Below, in pieces: positions 1 to 5,859 of a stretch of 9,307 bases of DNA (positions are counted from its first letter, which is position 1; each line of letters begins with the position of its first letter). This DNA comes from Pseudomonadota bacterium. GTDB taxonomy: Bacteria > Pseudomonadota > Alphaproteobacteria > Rickettsiales > Rickettsiaceae. The position numbers and the translations under genes were made by a program. The DNA is taken from the NCBI GenBank assembly GCA_021804505.1, contig JAJZHL010000029.1:1-9307 (forward strand), given 5' to 3'. The notes beneath the pieces were generated by a model. The model ran no database searches and was not told where the DNA came from. It was given only the letters and a program-made list of their open reading frames with translations.

Positions 1-50
1 CAATCCAGAGAGACTAGATCTACCTTAGCCACTCCGTGGCTCGTGATGAC
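1..50. repeat. Possible tail of a dispersed palindromic repeat
   Basis: This non-coding stretch contains a perfect small hairpin, GCCAC-TCC-GTGGC (29-41), followed by CTCGTGATGAC. The end resembles the right arm of the dispersed palindromes common in rickettsial intergenic DNA, which often finish in a form like CTCGCAATGAC. The left arm would lie outside the window, so the assignment rests on resemblance to remembered family members and is weak. Confidence 0.25.
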
Positions 51-75
51 AGGCTTATGGTTACGCTAAGCTTTT
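51..75 (+). terminator. Weak terminator-like hairpin
   Basis: AGGCTTA (51-57) can pair with TAAGCTT (67-73), seven pairs including one G-U, around a 9-base loop, and two further T residues follow. It could end transcription entering from the left before the gene at 134. The T-tract is short and the stem is AT-rich, so this is only a candidate. The rest of 76-133 shows only a tiny TTCTT/AAGAA inverted repeat (88-101) and no convincing promoter. Confidence 0.25.
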
Positions 76-133
76 GATGGATACACTTTCTTAAACAAGA
101 AGGCTTGTATGAAATCACAAATATGGAATTTGT

Positions 134-559
134 ATGAATTTTGAATTTAGTAATTTGATACAAAACATTAATACAGTCCTTGCTGTACTCGGTGTTTTAT
201 TATTTTTTCTAGTAGCTATATTTCTCTATAGGAAAAAACAGAAAGCTAAGGAAGTTCCAGGTGTGGGTACACAAGAAGGGGTTGTAGGCGGTAGCAAGAA
301 AAAAGATGATAAACAAAAGCTTACCATGCAAGAAAGGATCGAGCTATCTTGGAAGTTTTTGTATGAAATTACAGAGTTAATTATAAGTAAATTTTCTAGG
401 GAAGATAAGGAGTTGCTTAATAAGCTAGGACATACCCTATTAGATAACGGTGTGAGATATGAACATGTGGTTGACCTTGCTATGCAACGCCCTGTCTCAA
501 AGGCTCAAAATATTGAGCAGCAAACTCATGGTCAATCTCAACAAACTCTAGGTATATAA
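134..559 (+). CDS. Small single-span membrane protein of unknown function
   Basis: This gene encodes 141 residues. A hydrophobic helix at about residues 14-32 is followed at once by a basic cluster (RKKQKAK, 33-39), which predicts an outside N-terminus and a cytoplasmic C-terminus. A Gly/Lys-rich linker (43-62) leads to an amphipathic, probably helical region (64-118), and the tail (121-141) is rich in Gln. I see no catalytic motif. The layout resembles small lineage-restricted rickettsial proteins; a rickettsial DUF such as DUF2660 is possible but I cannot confirm it. The ATG at 134 is chosen because the hydrophobic helix follows closely; the ribosome site (GGAA at 125-128) is weak. It is separated from the 6S-like RNA downstream by about 55 bases and appears to be its own unit. 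Being a gene is fairly sure; the function is unknown. Confidence 0.75.
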   Translation: MNFEFSNLIQNINTVLAVLGVLLFFLVAIFLYRKKQKAKEVPGVGTQEGVVGGSKKKDDKQKLTMQERIELSWKFLYEITELIISKFSREDKELLNKLGHTLLDNGVRYEHVVDLAMQRPVSKAQNIEQQTHGQSQQTLGI

Positions 560-579
560 TATTTGTTCTTGCATTAATA

Positions 580-611
580 TTGTTAGTATGTTTTAGTGGT
601 ATTAATATAAG
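580..611 (+). promoter_or_regulatory. Candidate sigma-70 promoter for the 6S-like RNA
   Basis: TTGTTA (580-585) and TAATAT (603-608) are separated by 17 bases. An overlapping alternative is TTAGTA (583-588) with TATAAG (606-611), also 17 bases apart. Either would start transcription within a few bases of the 5' end of the long duplex that begins near 614. This agreement between promoter and RNA end supports both calls, though in such AT-rich DNA promoter-like hexamers are common. Confidence 0.5.
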
Positions 612-613
612 AC

Positions 614-770
614 TGGGCTGCTTGGTCCGTGAGCTTAAAGTATTACCCTAGGAGTATAATTTTTTTATTTAGGGAAACTGTCACTGCCTGAGACTATTTT
701 GCAGGTATATGGTGTCCACTTTTACATAAGGGTTCCTTGAGGATCTTAAGCAACGACCGAAGCGGTTCAT
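614..770 (+). ncRNA. ssrS: Probable 6S RNA (RNA polymerase-binding regulatory RNA)
   Basis: The two ends of this roughly 157-base segment form a long imperfect duplex. Bases 614-630 pair with 753-769 with only two single-base bulges, and GCTTAA (633-638) pairs with TTAAGC (746-751). Inside, ACCCT (about 645-649) can pair with AGGGT (729-733) or with a nearby TTTAGGG, and CACTGCCTG can pair with CAGGTATATGGTG to form an apical hairpin. A long closing stem, an unpaired middle and a terminal hairpin are the known architecture of 6S RNA, which mimics an open promoter and binds sigma-70 RNA polymerase. The length suits alphaproteobacterial 6S RNAs, and the GGTTCC stretch on the 3' side recalls them. 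There is no credible reading frame here. The family call rests on structure, not on a search; another structured RNA or an ftsK leader is possible. Confidence 0.6.
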
Positions 771-785
771 TTATAAAATTTTCTC

Positions 786-2987
786 GTGCTATATTATATA
801 AATAAGCTTTTATCTAATAATAAGGTTCAATCAGTTTGCCTGATACTTTTTGGTTTACTTACAGTCTGCCCATTAATAACCTATAACCCAGACGACCCTT
901 CTTTCAATACTTTAGCCGATAGATACCCAAGTAATATATTTGGATATTTTGGTTCCTACTTCGCAGATGGTTTGTATCAGAGTTTTGGTATTGCATCATG
1001 CTTGATACCTATAAGCTTTTTTGTATGGGGATATAATGCTTGGTATATGAAAAAAAGGTGGCTATATTTCAGGATAGTAGTGTTGCTGCTTTCTATTATA
1101 TCATTATCGATAGCCTCCACTAAGATAAAATCTCATTATTTACCTGCTGGTACAGGGGGTACTTTTGGCACTATAGTTTCTCCACTCCTTGAGCATATGA
1201 ATTCGGGGGCTTATTACGTCAGTATTTTTTCCACATTTATCCTATTATTTTTGCTGTTCGAGATAAAGTTTCCAGCATTCTTGGATGGTGTTATAAGATT
1301 CGGTAAAGCATTAACTTTCTTGCGGCCTTCATTTCCAGTGCAGAATAAAGTTAAGGCTCCAAAACCGGCATTTACTAGAAGGGCTCCATTTATAGACCAA
1401 GATGAATATGTTAAAGCACGAAGTACCTATTCATCGAATAAGGTAGAACAAGGTATATTAAAGGTAGCTGAGCCATTAAGGAAATATTCAGATGAATTAT
1501 CCGAACTACCATCAGTTGGATTGTTAAGGCAACCCGATAACCAAAATATCAAAATCGAAACTGCAACTGAACTACAGCAGACTGCTAAAATGTTATTAGC
1601 AGTACTGGGAGATTTTGGTGTAAAAGGTCAGATTATTAATATTAGCCAAGGTCCGGTAGTGACTTTATATGAGTTTGAACCATCTGCAGGAACGAAATCT
1701 TCTAGGATAATTGGCTTGTCTGATGATATTGCTAGATCTTTATCTGCCATATCAACGAGAATCGCGGTAATACCAGGTAGAAATGTTATGGGTATAGAAT
1801 TGCCCAACAAACAAAGAGCATTTTTCTGTTTAAGAGAATTAATTGAGACGCAGGAATATCAAGATACTAGTATTATGCTTCCCCTAATTCTAGGGAAAGA
1901 CTTAGCTGGTAAACCATTTGTTGCGGATTTAGCAAAAATGCCACATTTATTAGTGGCAGGTACTACCGGTTCTGGTAAGTCAGTGGCCATAAATACAATG
2001 ATAATATCTTTATTGTATCGCTATACACCAGAAGAATGTCGCTTAATAATGATAGATCCTAAAATGCTTGAATTATCAGCTTATGATGGTATACCGCACC
2101 TTCTTACCCCGGTAGTAACAGAACCAAGCAAAGCTGTGGTAGCGCTGAAATGGGCTGTAAAGGAAATGGAAAATAGATATAGGTTAATGTCTAATGTCGG
2201 GGTCAGAAATATTGCTGGTTATAATGCAAAAATTCTAGAAGCAGCTAAGGAAGGCAAAGTGCTGGAGCGTTTGATTCAAACAGGGTTTGATCCAGAAACT
2301 GGTAAACCTGTTTATGAAACTGTTTCAATTAGTATGGAAAAATTACCGTTTATAGTAGTGATAGTTGATGAGATGGCTGATCTTATGCTAGTTGCTGGTA
2401 AAGATATAGAATTATCAATACAAAGGCTAGCGCAAATGGCAAGAGCAGCTGGTATTCATATTATTATGGCAACACAAAGGCCGTCTGTTGATGTAATTAC
2501 AGGTGTAATCAAAGCAAATTTCCCTAGTAGAGTAAGCTTTAAAGTCACCTCTAAAATTGATAGTAGGACAATTTTAGGAGAACAAGGAGCAGAACAGCTT
2601 TTAGGAATGGGCGATATGCTTTATATGGGGAATTCTGCGAAAATTACTAGAGTGCATGGACCATTTGTTGACGACAAAGAAGTAGAGAAAGTTACAGAAT
2701 ATTTGAGAAGTACAGGTGTGCCTGAGTATATAACAGCGGTAACGCAGCAACCAGATGAAGATGATCTTGAGATTGACAGTCAAATAGATGAAGGTAGTGA
2801 TGAATCTTTATATAAAAGAGCTGTGCAGATTGTGCAAACTGAACGTAAGGTATCCATTAGCTATATCCAAAGATGTCTCCGTATTGGCTATAACAGAGCA
2901 GCAACACTTGTTGAAAAAATGGAACAGGATGGTATCATTTCTCCTGCCAATCATGCTGGTAAGAGAGAAGTATTGGTTGATGAATAA
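786..2987 (+). CDS. ftsK: DNA translocase FtsK
   Basis: FtsK is a septum-anchored, ATP-driven hexameric pump that moves chromosome ends and activates XerCD recombination at dif. The 733-residue product has four membrane helices (about 14-32, 62-83, 92-111, 140-160), a short linker to about 260, and the RecA-like motor. Walker A is GTTGSGKS at 392-399 and Walker B is VIVDE ending at 528-529, followed by the MADLM stretch typical of the family. The C-terminal gamma winged helix (about 672-733) carries the [19 protein letters not shown] recognition region (695-713), so directional reading of KOPS-like sites is expected. The linker is far shorter than in E. coli FtsK (1329 residues), as usual in small alphaproteobacterial genomes. 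The GTG start at 786 lacks a visible Shine-Dalgarno and lies about 15 bases after the 6S-like RNA, so ftsK may depend on read-through from that promoter. The reading frame is intact. Confidence 0.97.
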   Translation: MLYYINKLLSNNKVQSVCLILFGLLTVCPLITYNPDDPSFNTLADRYPSNIFGYFGSYFADGLYQSFGIASCLIPISFFVWGYNAWYMKKRWLYFRIVVLLLSIISLSIASTKIKSHYLPAGTGGTFGTIVSPLLEHMNSGAYYVSIFSTFILLFLLFEIKFPAFLDGVIRFGKALTFLRPSFPVQNKVKAPKPAFTRRAPFIDQDEYVKARSTYSSNKVEQGILKVAEPLRKYSDELSELPSVGLLRQPDNQNIKIETATELQQTAKMLLAVLGDFGVKGQIINISQGPVVTLYEFEPSAGTKSSRIIGLSDDIARSLSAISTRIAVIPGRNVMGIELPNKQRAFFCLRELIETQEYQDTSIMLPLILGKDLAGKPFVADLAKMPHLLVAGTTGSGKSVAINTMIISLLYRYTPEECRLIMIDPKMLELSAYDGIPHLLTPVVTEPSKAVVALKWAVKEMENRYRLMSNVGVRNIAGYNAKILEAAKEGKVLERLIQTGFDPETGKPVYETVSISMEKLPFIVVIVDEMADLMLVAGKDIELSIQRLAQMARAAGIHIIMATQRPSVDVITGVIKANFPSRVSFKVTSKIDSRTILGEQGAEQLLGMGDMLYMGNSAKITRVHGPFVDDKEVEKVTEYLRSTGVPEYITAVTQQPDEDDLEIDSQIDEGSDESLYKRAVQIVQTERKVSISYIQRCLRIGYNRAATLVEKMEQDGIISPANHAGKREVLVDE

Positions 2988-3039
2988 TTATTGTATTAGT
3001 AACAGTTTATTTTATTATAAAGTTATACCATAACTTATC

Positions 3040-3045
3040 AGGAGG
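3040..3045 (+). promoter_or_regulatory. Strong Shine-Dalgarno for the VOC protein gene
   Basis: AGGAGG lies five bases before the ATG at 3051. It is the best ribosome-binding site in the window and fixes the start of the VOC gene. Most other genes here have weak or no such site. Confidence 0.85.
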
Positions 3046-3050
3046 ATGAT

Positions 3051-3422
3051 ATGACAACTGTACAAGGTCAATTTTGCTGGAATGAATTGCAAACGACAGA
3101 TACTAACAAAGCTAAGGAATTTTATGGTAATTTATTGGGATGGACATTTCACGACCATAATACACCTAATATGCAGTATACTATGATCAAGGTAGATGGA
3201 AAGGATATTGGAGGGATTATGGCATGCCCTAGTAATGATAAAAAGGTTCCTCCGCATTGGATGAGCTATATAAATGTTATCGATTTAAATAGTACAGTAA
3301 AAAAAGCACAAGAATTGGGAGGAATTTTACAAGTGCCTCCTACTGAAGTTCCAGATATGGGAAGTTTTGCCCTAATACAAGATCCGACTGGAGCCTATAT
3401 TGCATTCTGGCAAACTAAATAA
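3051..3422 (+). CDS. VOC (glyoxalase/bleomycin-resistance fold) family protein
   Basis: This gene encodes a soluble protein of 123 residues with one vicinal-oxygen-chelate domain made of two beta-alpha-beta-beta-beta halves (about 6-58 and 68-122). Family signatures are FCWNELQTTDTNKAKEFYGN followed by LLGWTF in the first half, HWMSYINVIDL with the AQELGG helix end in the second, and QDPTGAYIAFWQ at the end. It is closest in style to the small stand-alone VOC proteins annotated as glyoxalase-like or CFP30B-like, whose substrates are mostly unknown. Metal ligands cannot be assigned safely: E12 and H69 are in plausible strands, but true glyoxalase I needs a fuller set. It lies 63 bases after ftsK with its own strong ribosome site and faces rpmJ. 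It may be transcribed with ftsK, since I see no terminator between them. The fold is sure; the reaction is unknown. Confidence 0.88.
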   Translation: MTTVQGQFCWNELQTTDTNKAKEFYGNLLGWTFHDHNTPNMQYTMIKVDGKDIGGIMACPSNDKKVPPHWMSYINVIDLNSTVKKAQELGGILQVPPTEVPDMGSFALIQDPTGAYIAFWQTK

Positions 3423-3436
3423 GGTAAGTAACAGTT

Positions 3437-3497
3437 AACAGGGAATTTATTGTAGGTATTACAAAAGAGTATATTGACTACAGTTCTTAACCCTGTT
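3437..3497. repeat. Inverted repeat between the VOC gene and rpmJ
   Basis: AACAGGG (3437-3443) and CCCTGTT (3491-3497) form a 7-base inverted repeat spanning the short gap between two convergent genes; the right arm overlaps the end of rpmJ. It could fold in transcripts from either side, but the 47-base loop and lack of a T-run make a standard terminator unlikely. No other terminator is visible in this gap. Confidence 0.25.
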
Positions 3498-3612
3498 TAG
3501 CTTTAAATCTTTTAATTTTCTTGTTAATAACAAGGATTTTCCCTTTTCTTTTCACAACTTGACAGTCTTTATCGCGTTTTTTTAAAGACTTTAGAGAACT
3601 TACAACTTTCAT
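3487..3612 (-). CDS. rpmJ: 50S ribosomal protein L36
   Basis: The minus strand from ATG at 3612 encodes 41 residues beginning [20 protein letters not shown] and ending KRFKAKQG, a full-length bacterial L36, the smallest protein of the large ribosomal subunit, bound to 23S rRNA. It is very basic. Only one Cys is present (C17), so the four-ligand zinc site of classical L36 is absent; this is the zinc-independent form, like E. coli YkgO and the L36 of Rickettsia. It stands alone, convergent with the VOC gene and divergent from the virB8/virB9 genes, as single rpmJ genes often do in alphaproteobacteria. AAGAG about eight bases before the start is a modest ribosome site. The frame is complete and the match to known L36 is close, so the call is firm even though the gene is short. 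Confidence 0.96.
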   Translation of the reverse strand: MKVVSSLKSLKKRDKDCQVVKRKGKILVINKKIKRFKAKQG

Positions 3613-3666
3613 ATGAATTACTCTTGACTATATAGGTATATTGTATTAATCAGAAGAGGGATATTA

Positions 3667-3747
3667 ATGCTTTTTGTTAACTTAGTCAATCAAGAATTAC
3701 CATTTCGTATAAGAACAGTTTTTAAAGATACTGTTTATTTGAAGTAA
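3667..3747 (+). CDS. Possible 26-residue small ORF or gene remnant
   Basis: An ATG at 3667 has GAGGG six bases before it and opens a frame of 26 codons ending with TAA at 3745. The predicted peptide contains LPFRIRTVFKDTVYLK and has no membrane segment. A TTGACT element lies upstream at 3624. The stop overlaps the ATG of a second short frame (TAATG), an arrangement typical of coupled genes but equally of a broken gene. I recognise neither peptide. A hairpin at 3714-3735 lies inside this frame. It could also be plain intergenic DNA. Confidence 0.2.
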   Translation: MLFVNLVNQELPFRIRTVFKDTVYLK

Positions 3748-3818
3748 TGAGTACGATTGGTATAGTAGACACAAGATTTGCTTTTTGGGTAGCTGCAGAG
3801 CACTTTTTTACAAATTAA
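3747..3818 (+). CDS. Possible 23-residue small ORF or gene remnant
   Basis: This frame begins at the ATG that overlaps the stop of the short frame before it. The peptide (MSTIGIVDTRFAFWVAAEHF plus a few residues) ends at TAA 3816-3818. It has Trp, Phe and His in a protein-like composition, more than expected of AT-rich spacer. Together with the preceding frame it may be what is left of a decayed gene, as is frequent in reduced rickettsial genomes. I do not recognise the family and no ribosome site stands out. Confidence 0.15.
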   Translation: MSTIGIVDTRFAFWVAAEHFFTN

Positions 3819-3840
3819 TAATAACATCTTTTTAAATATG

Positions 3841-3849
3841 TGTTAGAAT
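3841..3849 (+). promoter_or_regulatory. Candidate extended -10 promoter for virB8-virB9
   Basis: TGTTAGAAT fits an extended -10 element (TG, one base, then TAGAAT with five of six matches to TATAAT). No good -35 lies at the usual distance, which an extended -10 can tolerate. Transcription would start near 3856, leaving a leader of about 25 bases before virB8. Confidence 0.45.
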
Positions 3850-3880
3850 CGCTCACAGGCTAATAAAATCATTTAGATTG

Positions 3881-4576
3881 ATGGATAAAGTACTAAATTC
3901 GGTTCAGGAGTACATAAAATCTGGCCAATATTTTGTTGATGCTAGAAAATGGTATAGTTTTGAGTACGTCTATCCTGTGGTGCATAGATCATTGCTATTA
4001 TTGTTTGCCTTGATTTTTATACCACTGCTGGTTAGTATACTAATTAATTTTGATTCATTACTGCCAGTAGTTCGCCAGGTACGTTATGCAATTAGATCTG
4101 AGGCCTTAAAAAATGCTACGATAATTAGTGCGAACCAAATTAAAAATAATCCTATAGGTTCTATTGCCGATATTATGCTCCGAAGTTATATAACGCATAG
4201 AGAATCGTATGATTATAATTTGCTACGACCACAGTTTTTATACGTGCAAAATAATTCTACTAGAATAATATTTAGGCAGTTTGCCAATTTTATGAATATT
4301 GATAATGCAGATTCTCCTGTGATGCGCTATCAGAAAGCTTTGAGAAGAACAGTGAATATATTATCAGTAAATTATAGTAAAAATAATGAGGCAATTGCAA
4401 AATTTGTCTCTACGGTAAAAAATACTACAAATGAGGTGGTAGAAAATATTGTGTGGGAAGCTTCAATTGGCTACGAAATAGATCCAATTAGTTTGCGACT
4501 ACCACCCAATTCAAGGTTTAATTTTACTGTCACCAATTATAAATTAAAGCTAATAGAAGATAGAAGTAAAAAGTAA
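3881..4576 (+). CDS. virB8: Type IV secretion protein VirB8, divergent paralogue
   Basis: VirB8 is a bitopic inner-membrane protein that assembles the type IV secretion channel through contacts of its periplasmic domain with VirB9 and VirB10. This 231-residue product has a cytoplasmic segment (1-35), one membrane helix (about 37-57) and a periplasmic domain of about 170 residues, the normal VirB8 plan and length. The C-terminal part (YEIDPISLRLPPNSRFNFTV, 198-217, then TNYKLKLI) aligns with the end of the VirB8 fold, but the usual NPxG motif is not there. With the adjacent virB9 this matches the second, divergent VirB8/VirB9 set described in the rickettsial rvh system. ATG 3881 is preferred over the adjoining TTG at 3878; neither has a clear ribosome site. 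Recognition rests partly on the virB9 neighbour. Confidence 0.82.
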   Translation: MDKVLNSVQEYIKSGQYFVDARKWYSFEYVYPVVHRSLLLLFALIFIPLLVSILINFDSLLPVVRQVRYAIRSEALKNATIISANQIKNNPIGSIADIMLRSYITHRESYDYNLLRPQFLYVQNNSTRIIFRQFANFMNIDNADSPVMRYQKALRRTVNILSVNYSKNNEAIAKFVSTVKNTTNEVVENIVWEASIGYEIDPISLRLPPNSRFNFTVTNYKLKLIEDRSKK

Positions 4577-4577
4577 G

Positions 4578-5327
4578 ATGAAGCATTTAGTAACATTTTT
4601 TATCGTAGCATTCTTTATAAATACTGCATGGGCCCTAAGGGAATCTCGACCTATGCCAGTTGATAGCAGAATGAGGGTTATGATTTATAATCCTGATGAT
4701 GTATTCAAATTTGTAGGTTACTATGGCTATCAAGCCAGTATTGAGCTTGCAAAGGACGAAGAAGTAGTAAATATTTCCATGGGAGATACTACATCATGGC
4801 AGATCGTGCCATCAGGCAATAGGATTTTTATTAAGCCAATGGAGCAAGATGCTACAACTAATATGACAATTATTACTAATAAAAGAACATATTTCTTTGA
4901 GTTGTATGCAGCAGAAACATTGGATATGAGGGATCCAGAAATGGTTTTTAACTTAAGATTTATTTATCCTGATGATGAGAATTTGGGAGAGAATTTTCAG
5001 ACTTATACTACTTCTGCATCCGCCTCCCCAGATCTTAGCCATCCTGAGAAATATAATTTTAATTATTCTATCAGCGGGAGTGAGGAAATTGCCCCAATTA
5101 AAATTTTTGATGATGGGGTGTATACTTATCTGCAGTTTAGAGATAAGAATGCTGAACTACCTGCAATTTTTGCCGTTGATGATGCGCTGAGAGAATCTAT
5201 GGTTAATTACCGCTTAGCGCAAGATAATGCTAATATGGTCATTATAGAGCAAGTATTTGAGAAGCTGTCAATACGTCATGGTAAGAAAATAGTTTGTGTA
5301 TTTAACGAGGCATTTAAGGCTTATTAG
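4578..5327 (+). CDS. virB9: Type IV secretion protein VirB9
   Basis: VirB9 forms the outer-membrane core ring of the type IV secretion channel with VirB7 and VirB10. The 249-residue protein has a signal peptide (hydrophobic 3-18, likely cut after AWA at 19), then the N-terminal beta domain (about 20-125) with family features such as RVMIYNPDDVFKFVGYYGYQ and the VVNISMGDTTSWQIVPSGNR stretch followed by IFIKP. A Ser/Thr/Ala-rich linker (about 128-150) leads to the C-terminal domain (154-249), including APIKIFDDGVYTYLQF and the ELPAIFAVD strand. This is close to normal length, with both domains present. It starts one base after the virB8 stop, so the two are probably translated together. No VirB7, VirB10 or VirB11 gene follows; the partners must be encoded elsewhere, as in the scattered rvh loci of Rickettsia. 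Confidence 0.93.
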   Translation: MKHLVTFFIVAFFINTAWALRESRPMPVDSRMRVMIYNPDDVFKFVGYYGYQASIELAKDEEVVNISMGDTTSWQIVPSGNRIFIKPMEQDATTNMTIITNKRTYFFELYAAETLDMRDPEMVFNLRFIYPDDENLGENFQTYTTSASASPDLSHPEKYNFNYSISGSEEIAPIKIFDDGVYTYLQFRDKNAELPAIFAVDDALRESMVNYRLAQDNANMVIIEQVFEKLSIRHGKKIVCVFNEAFKAY

Positions 5328-5328
5328 T

Positions 5329-5394
5329 GTCATTCTTGTGAAGGCAGGAATCTAGTATGTAATTTTCTGGTTCCCAGCTGCAGCAAGAGATGAC
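5329..5394. repeat. Degenerate dispersed palindrome (rickettsial type)
   Basis: The left arm GTCATTCTTGTGAAGGCAGG continues AATCTAG, and the right arm, read on the other strand, begins GTCATCTCTTGCTGCAGCTG and continues GGAACCAG. With a few indels they form an imperfect hairpin with an AT-rich loop. The form resembles the intergenic palindromes of Rickettsia that start GTCATTCC and have GGAATC near the middle. It begins two bases after the virB9 stop, so its RNA hairpin could protect or end the virB8-virB9 message, although no T-run follows. The decayed arms suggest an old copy. Confidence 0.6.
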
Positions 5395-5407
5395 ATTATT
5401 GGGCGCA

Positions 5408-5446
5408 GGCATTACCAATACAACTATCATCCACAAAGTCAATGCC
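5408..5446. repeat. Small inverted repeat before mnhC
   Basis: GGCATT (5408-5413) and AATGCC (5441-5446) form a perfect 6-base inverted repeat with a 27-base spacer, between the decayed palindrome and the mnhC ribosome site. It could be an operator or chance. No clear promoter is visible for the operon in the 148-base gap, so transcription from virB9 into mnhC is possible. Confidence 0.2.
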
Positions 5447-5475
5447 ATAAATTACTTTCACTAGGAGAAGTATAC

Positions 5476-5859
5476 ATGCTTTTAGACACTGTACTAATAT
5501 CAAAAATTTTATATTCTTTGACGTTAATAATACTAACTAGCGGGTTATTTATAATGCTGTCTAGTGACAACTATGTTCGTAAAATGATAGGGCTAGGGGT
5601 AATGCAAAGTTCTGTGCTAATTTTTTACCTTATACTTGGTAAAGTATGGGCAGGATTTGCGCCAATTCATAAGGAAGCTATTGTTACACCTTTATATTCT
5701 AGTCCATTACCGCAGGTTTTAATGTTAACTGCTATTGTTGTCGGCTTTGCGACTTTATCGCTTGGTTTGAGCCTAATTTATCGTATCTCACAAGCATTTG
5801 GTACTGTATCTGAGCATGAAATTCAACTTCATTATACCACTGTCAGTAGCCAGGATTGA
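5476..5859 (+). CDS. mnhC: Mrp/Mnh cation:proton antiporter subunit C (NuoK-like)
   Basis: MrpC/MnhC is a small inner-membrane subunit of the multisubunit Na+(K+)/H+ antiporter, homologous to NuoK of complex I. The 127-residue product has three membrane helices (about 8-28, 36-56, 80-103) and the family signature PLPQVLMLTAIVVGFATLSL (77-96). The MIGLGVMQSSVLIF helix (37-50) is the NuoK-like second helix; the NuoK acidic residues are not seen in it, as expected for MrpC. The tail after residue 104 makes it slightly longer than typical MrpC (about 113). AGGAGA (5463-5468) seven bases before the ATG is a good ribosome site. Its TGA overlaps the ATG of the D subunit by one base, which implies translational coupling. 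MrpA and MrpB, which normally precede C, are absent upstream; virB9 is there instead. Confidence 0.92.
   Translation: MLLDTVLISKILYSLTLIILTSGLFIMLSSDNYVRKMIGLGVMQSSVLIFYLILGKVWAGFAPIHKEAIVTPLYSSPLPQVLMLTAIVVGFATLSLGLSLIYRISQAFGTVSEHEIQLHYTTVSSQD

Larger units (their letters stand above)
3613..3880. other. Gap between rpmJ and virB8: promoters and short frames
   Basis: This stretch of about 268 bases separates divergent genes. On the plus strand it contains TTGACT (3624-3629) with a poor -10 (TAATCA, 3647-3652) 17 bases later, two tiny overlapping frames (3667-3818), a hairpin (AACAGT 3714-3719 with ACTGTT 3730-3735), and the extended -10 before virB8. The rpmJ promoter must lie here on the other strand; TATATA-like sequence near 3629-3634 is a weak candidate. 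I recognise no RNA family. Confidence 0.5.

Noticed and set aside
109..144. Leader peptide of 11 codons before the gene at 134
   Set aside because: It lacks a ribosome site and shows no regulatory codon run; most likely chance.
1628..1810. Minus-strand frame of 60 codons inside ftsK
   Set aside because: It lies fully opposite the conserved FtsK motor region and shows no recognisable family or ribosome site.
2601..2783. Minus-strand frame of 60 codons near the ftsK 3' end
   Set aside because: It is antisense to conserved FtsK sequence, with a composition typical of a shadow frame.
2788..3033. Plus-strand frame of 81 codons overlapping the end of ftsK
   Set aside because: It is an out-of-frame copy of the gamma-domain coding sequence; the ftsK frame encodes a recognisable winged helix there.
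3714..3735. AACAGT/ACTGTT hairpin as a terminator
   Set aside because: The stem has only six pairs and is AT-rich, with no proper T-run after it; kept only as a note in the gap entry.
4972..5190. Plus-strand frame of 72 codons inside virB9
   Set aside because: It is out of frame with a well-supported VirB9 domain and rich in Leu/Ile/Met from frame-shifted AT-rich codons.
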